Below are positions 4,373-5,407 of a DNA stretch of 5,407 bases, piece after piece. The notes below the pieces were generated by a model, which saw nothing but the letters and a program-made list of their open reading frames with translations, was not told where the DNA came from and did no database searches. Each line of letters begins with the position of its first letter. The first letter of the stretch is position 1. Made by a program: the position numbers and the translations under genes. Source of the DNA: Candidatus Magasanikiibacteriota bacterium (GTDB lineage: Bacteria > Patescibacteriota > Patescibacteriia > Magasanikbacterales > UBA10003); contig DOQH01000018.1 in NCBI GenBank assembly GCA_003514455.1, positions 566 to 5,972 of the forward strand, written 5' to 3'.

Positions 4373-5407
4373 TTATTTATTTTCTAATAATTTATATTGT
4401 TTAATGAATTTTTCCGCTTCAATTTTAAGAGGAGGAAAAAGGCCGACTGCCTGGCGCGTTGTTTCCAAAGCCGCTTTTTTATCACCTGATTCCGCGTAGA
4501 TAGCGGCCAGCTTAATCAGCCAGTTGACATTTTCCGGGTCGGATTCAATCATTTTTTTATACTCATCAATTAATTTGGAATAATTCTTCTCTAAAGCGTA
4601 AATATCCAAAACATAAAGCTTTTGGTCAACCGTTAAACTATATCCCAATTCAATAGCTTTTTCAATCTCTTTCAGGCCAGCGGCTCGCTCCCCTTGAGCG
4701 ACATAAGTCAAACCCAAAAACCAATGGCTGATATTAATCTCCGGCGCTGCGGCTACTGCTTTGTTTTGAAAATCAAGCGCTTTGCCAAAATCTTTTTTCA
4801 AAAGATACAGACGACCAAGCAAAAATAAAACTTCCTGCTTGTTGGGCGAAATTTTTTCCGCCTTTAATAAATTTTCTTCCGCTTGATAATAATATCTCTC
4901 GTTAAACTTTTCCCCCAAAACCAGATATACCTGCCCGGCCCAGATTGGAAAACTCAAATCGTCAGGATAATTTTGCACCCCTTTTTCCAAAACCGCCGCT
5001 ATTTTTAAAACGGTCTTTTCTAATTCCTGACTATTCGCAATTGCGCCGGCTTTATCAAATTTAGTGAATTGTTCGGCTAAAAAAACTGCGTTCTCTGATA
5101 AAAATGGAACCTTGAAAGACAGGGCTTTATCGACAAATCCCGTCCATTCCATCAAGGTTGAACTTAATTCCGCTTGGCGCATGAAATATGAGGATTTGAA
5201 AGAACGAAAATTGAAAAATAGGAGATAAAAAATAATCAATATGGCAAACAAAATAAAACCCCGCCTTGCCTTATTATTCTTGCGTAAACTGGAATCTGGC
5301 AAGCCGATTCTTTCGTTGACGACTGAATCCCCGCTTACGCGTGGATGACAGCTAAATTCATCGGACGCAGACACAAACGCCAAAAATAAAAACCATAAAA
5401 TAAGACT
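4373..5407 (-). CDS. C-terminal part of an O-antigen ligase/polymerase-like membrane protein with TPR tail (5' partial)
   Basis: The frame stays open to the window edge, so 344 residues of a longer protein are visible. A TTG at 5383 could be called as a start but lies within a hydrophobic helix (SLILWFLFLAFVSAS, visible residues 1-15), so the true start is outside. A loop of about 33 residues, largely encoded by a palindromic repeat, leads to a second helix (GFILFAILIIFYLLFFNF, 50-67). FRSFKSSYFMRQAELSSTLMEWTGFVDKALSF follows: an aromatic/basic stretch then a helix pair, as I recall after the last membrane helix of Wzy/WaaL-like (PF04932) proteins with TPR tails in Candidate Phyla Radiation genomes. 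TPR units lie at about 129-188 (with an insertion), 190-223, 224-257, 260-292 and 293-326, including ALDFQNKAVAAAPEINISHWFLGLTYVAQGE. The family joins or transfers polyprenyl-linked glycans outside the membrane; the catalytic part would be upstream and is not seen, so the assignment is inferred. It is followed at 8 bases by another TPR gene. Confidence 0.85.
   Translation of the reverse strand, partial: SLILWFLFLAFVSASDEFSCHPRVSGDSVVNERIGLPDSSLRKNNKARRGFILFAILIIFYLLFFNFRSFKSSYFMRQAELSSTLMEWTGFVDKALSFKVPFLSENAVFLAEQFTKFDKAGAIANSQELEKTVLKIAAVLEKGVQNYPDDLSFPIWAGQVYLVLGEKFNERYYYQAEENLLKAEKISPNKQEVLFLLGRLYLLKKDFGKALDFQNKAVAAAPEINISHWFLGLTYVAQGERAAGLKEIEKAIELGYSLTVDQKLYVLDIYALEKNYSKLIDEYKKMIESDPENVNWLIKLAAIYAESGDKKAALETTRQAVGLFPPLKIEAEKFIKQYKLLENK
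5258..5351. repeat. Degenerate palindromic (REP/MITE-like) element inside a coding region
   Basis: Two imperfect inverted arms flank a centre at about 5296-5323. The better arm forms a hairpin, ATCCCCGC (5327-5334) with GCGTGGAT (5339-5346), one mismatch and a TTAC loop. The other arm (5276-5283 with 5288-5295, loop GTAA) is decayed, and the arms share the core GCGTAA. The sequence closely follows from memory the widespread 'TCATTCCCGCgaaaGCGGGAATCCAG ... CTGGATTCCCGC' intergenic repeat, which when translated gives the familiar SRLRGND-type peptides. Here the minus-strand product reads CHPRVSGDS ... GLPDSSLRKN. It keeps the host reading frame open. Family membership is recalled, not searched. 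Confidence 0.7.

Noticed and set aside
4427..4437. AGGAGG-like ribosome site on the plus strand
   Set aside because: It lies inside the minus-strand TPR gene and is not followed by a plausible plus-strand gene; it is the complement of Pro/Leu codons.
5383..5383. TTG at 5383 as the true start of the TPR membrane protein
   Set aside because: The frame continues upstream to the window edge and the TTG falls inside a hydrophobic helix, so the gene is better read as cut by the edge.
1..5407. Alternative genetic code (TGA read as Gly, as in some Candidate Phyla Radiation groups)
   Set aside because: All genes read fully with the standard code, end in TAA or TAG, and contain no in-frame TGA that would need recoding.

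Overview
The window looks like a piece of a genome from the Candidate Phyla Radiation (Patescibacteria). This is an inference from gene style, since there is no rRNA or other marker gene. The supporting signs are small AT-rich genes read with the standard code, many secreted or membrane-anchored proteins with no close textbook counterpart, a polymerase-type membrane protein fused to TPRs, and a small single-pass membrane protein with ATVKD / NGQKVLIY / IVYD blocks that I remember as frequent in these genomes.

Layout: at the left edge, on the plus strand, is the 3' end of a secreted protein (1-708) with cysteine-rich repeats followed by a beta-sandwich domain. It ends in an intrinsic terminator (740-768), and a second, bidirectional hairpin (788-817) separates it from everything else. 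The rest of the window is on the minus strand. Read in the direction of transcription, it begins at the right edge with the C-terminal part of an O-antigen-ligase/polymerase-like membrane protein with a TPR tail (5407-4373). Eight bases later comes a membrane-anchored TPR protein (4364-3666). An 81-bp spacer follows, with a perfect DnaA box and a consensus -10 element placed as for a leaderless mRNA. Then come a small single-pass membrane protein (3584-3123), a secreted repeat protein with two 80-residue repeats (3078-2188), and a secreted protein with a Ser/Pro/Ala-rich linker and two tandem beta-sandwich domains (2144-834).

Together the genes point to a cell-envelope/surface locus: a likely glycan polymerase or ligase with TPR partners, then exported adhesin-like proteins. 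No enzyme with visible catalytic residues lies fully inside the window, so the joint function remains inferred.

The two most interesting structures are at sequence level. One is a palindromic intergenic-type repeat (about 5258-5351) that sits in frame inside the polymerase-like gene, exactly between two membrane helices. The other is a 101-bp perfectly identical core inside an otherwise diverged 240-bp tandem repeat (2470-2949), which looks like local gene conversion. I see no tRNA, rRNA, CRISPR array, insertion-sequence transposase or phage gene, and no clear evidence for a complete new system.
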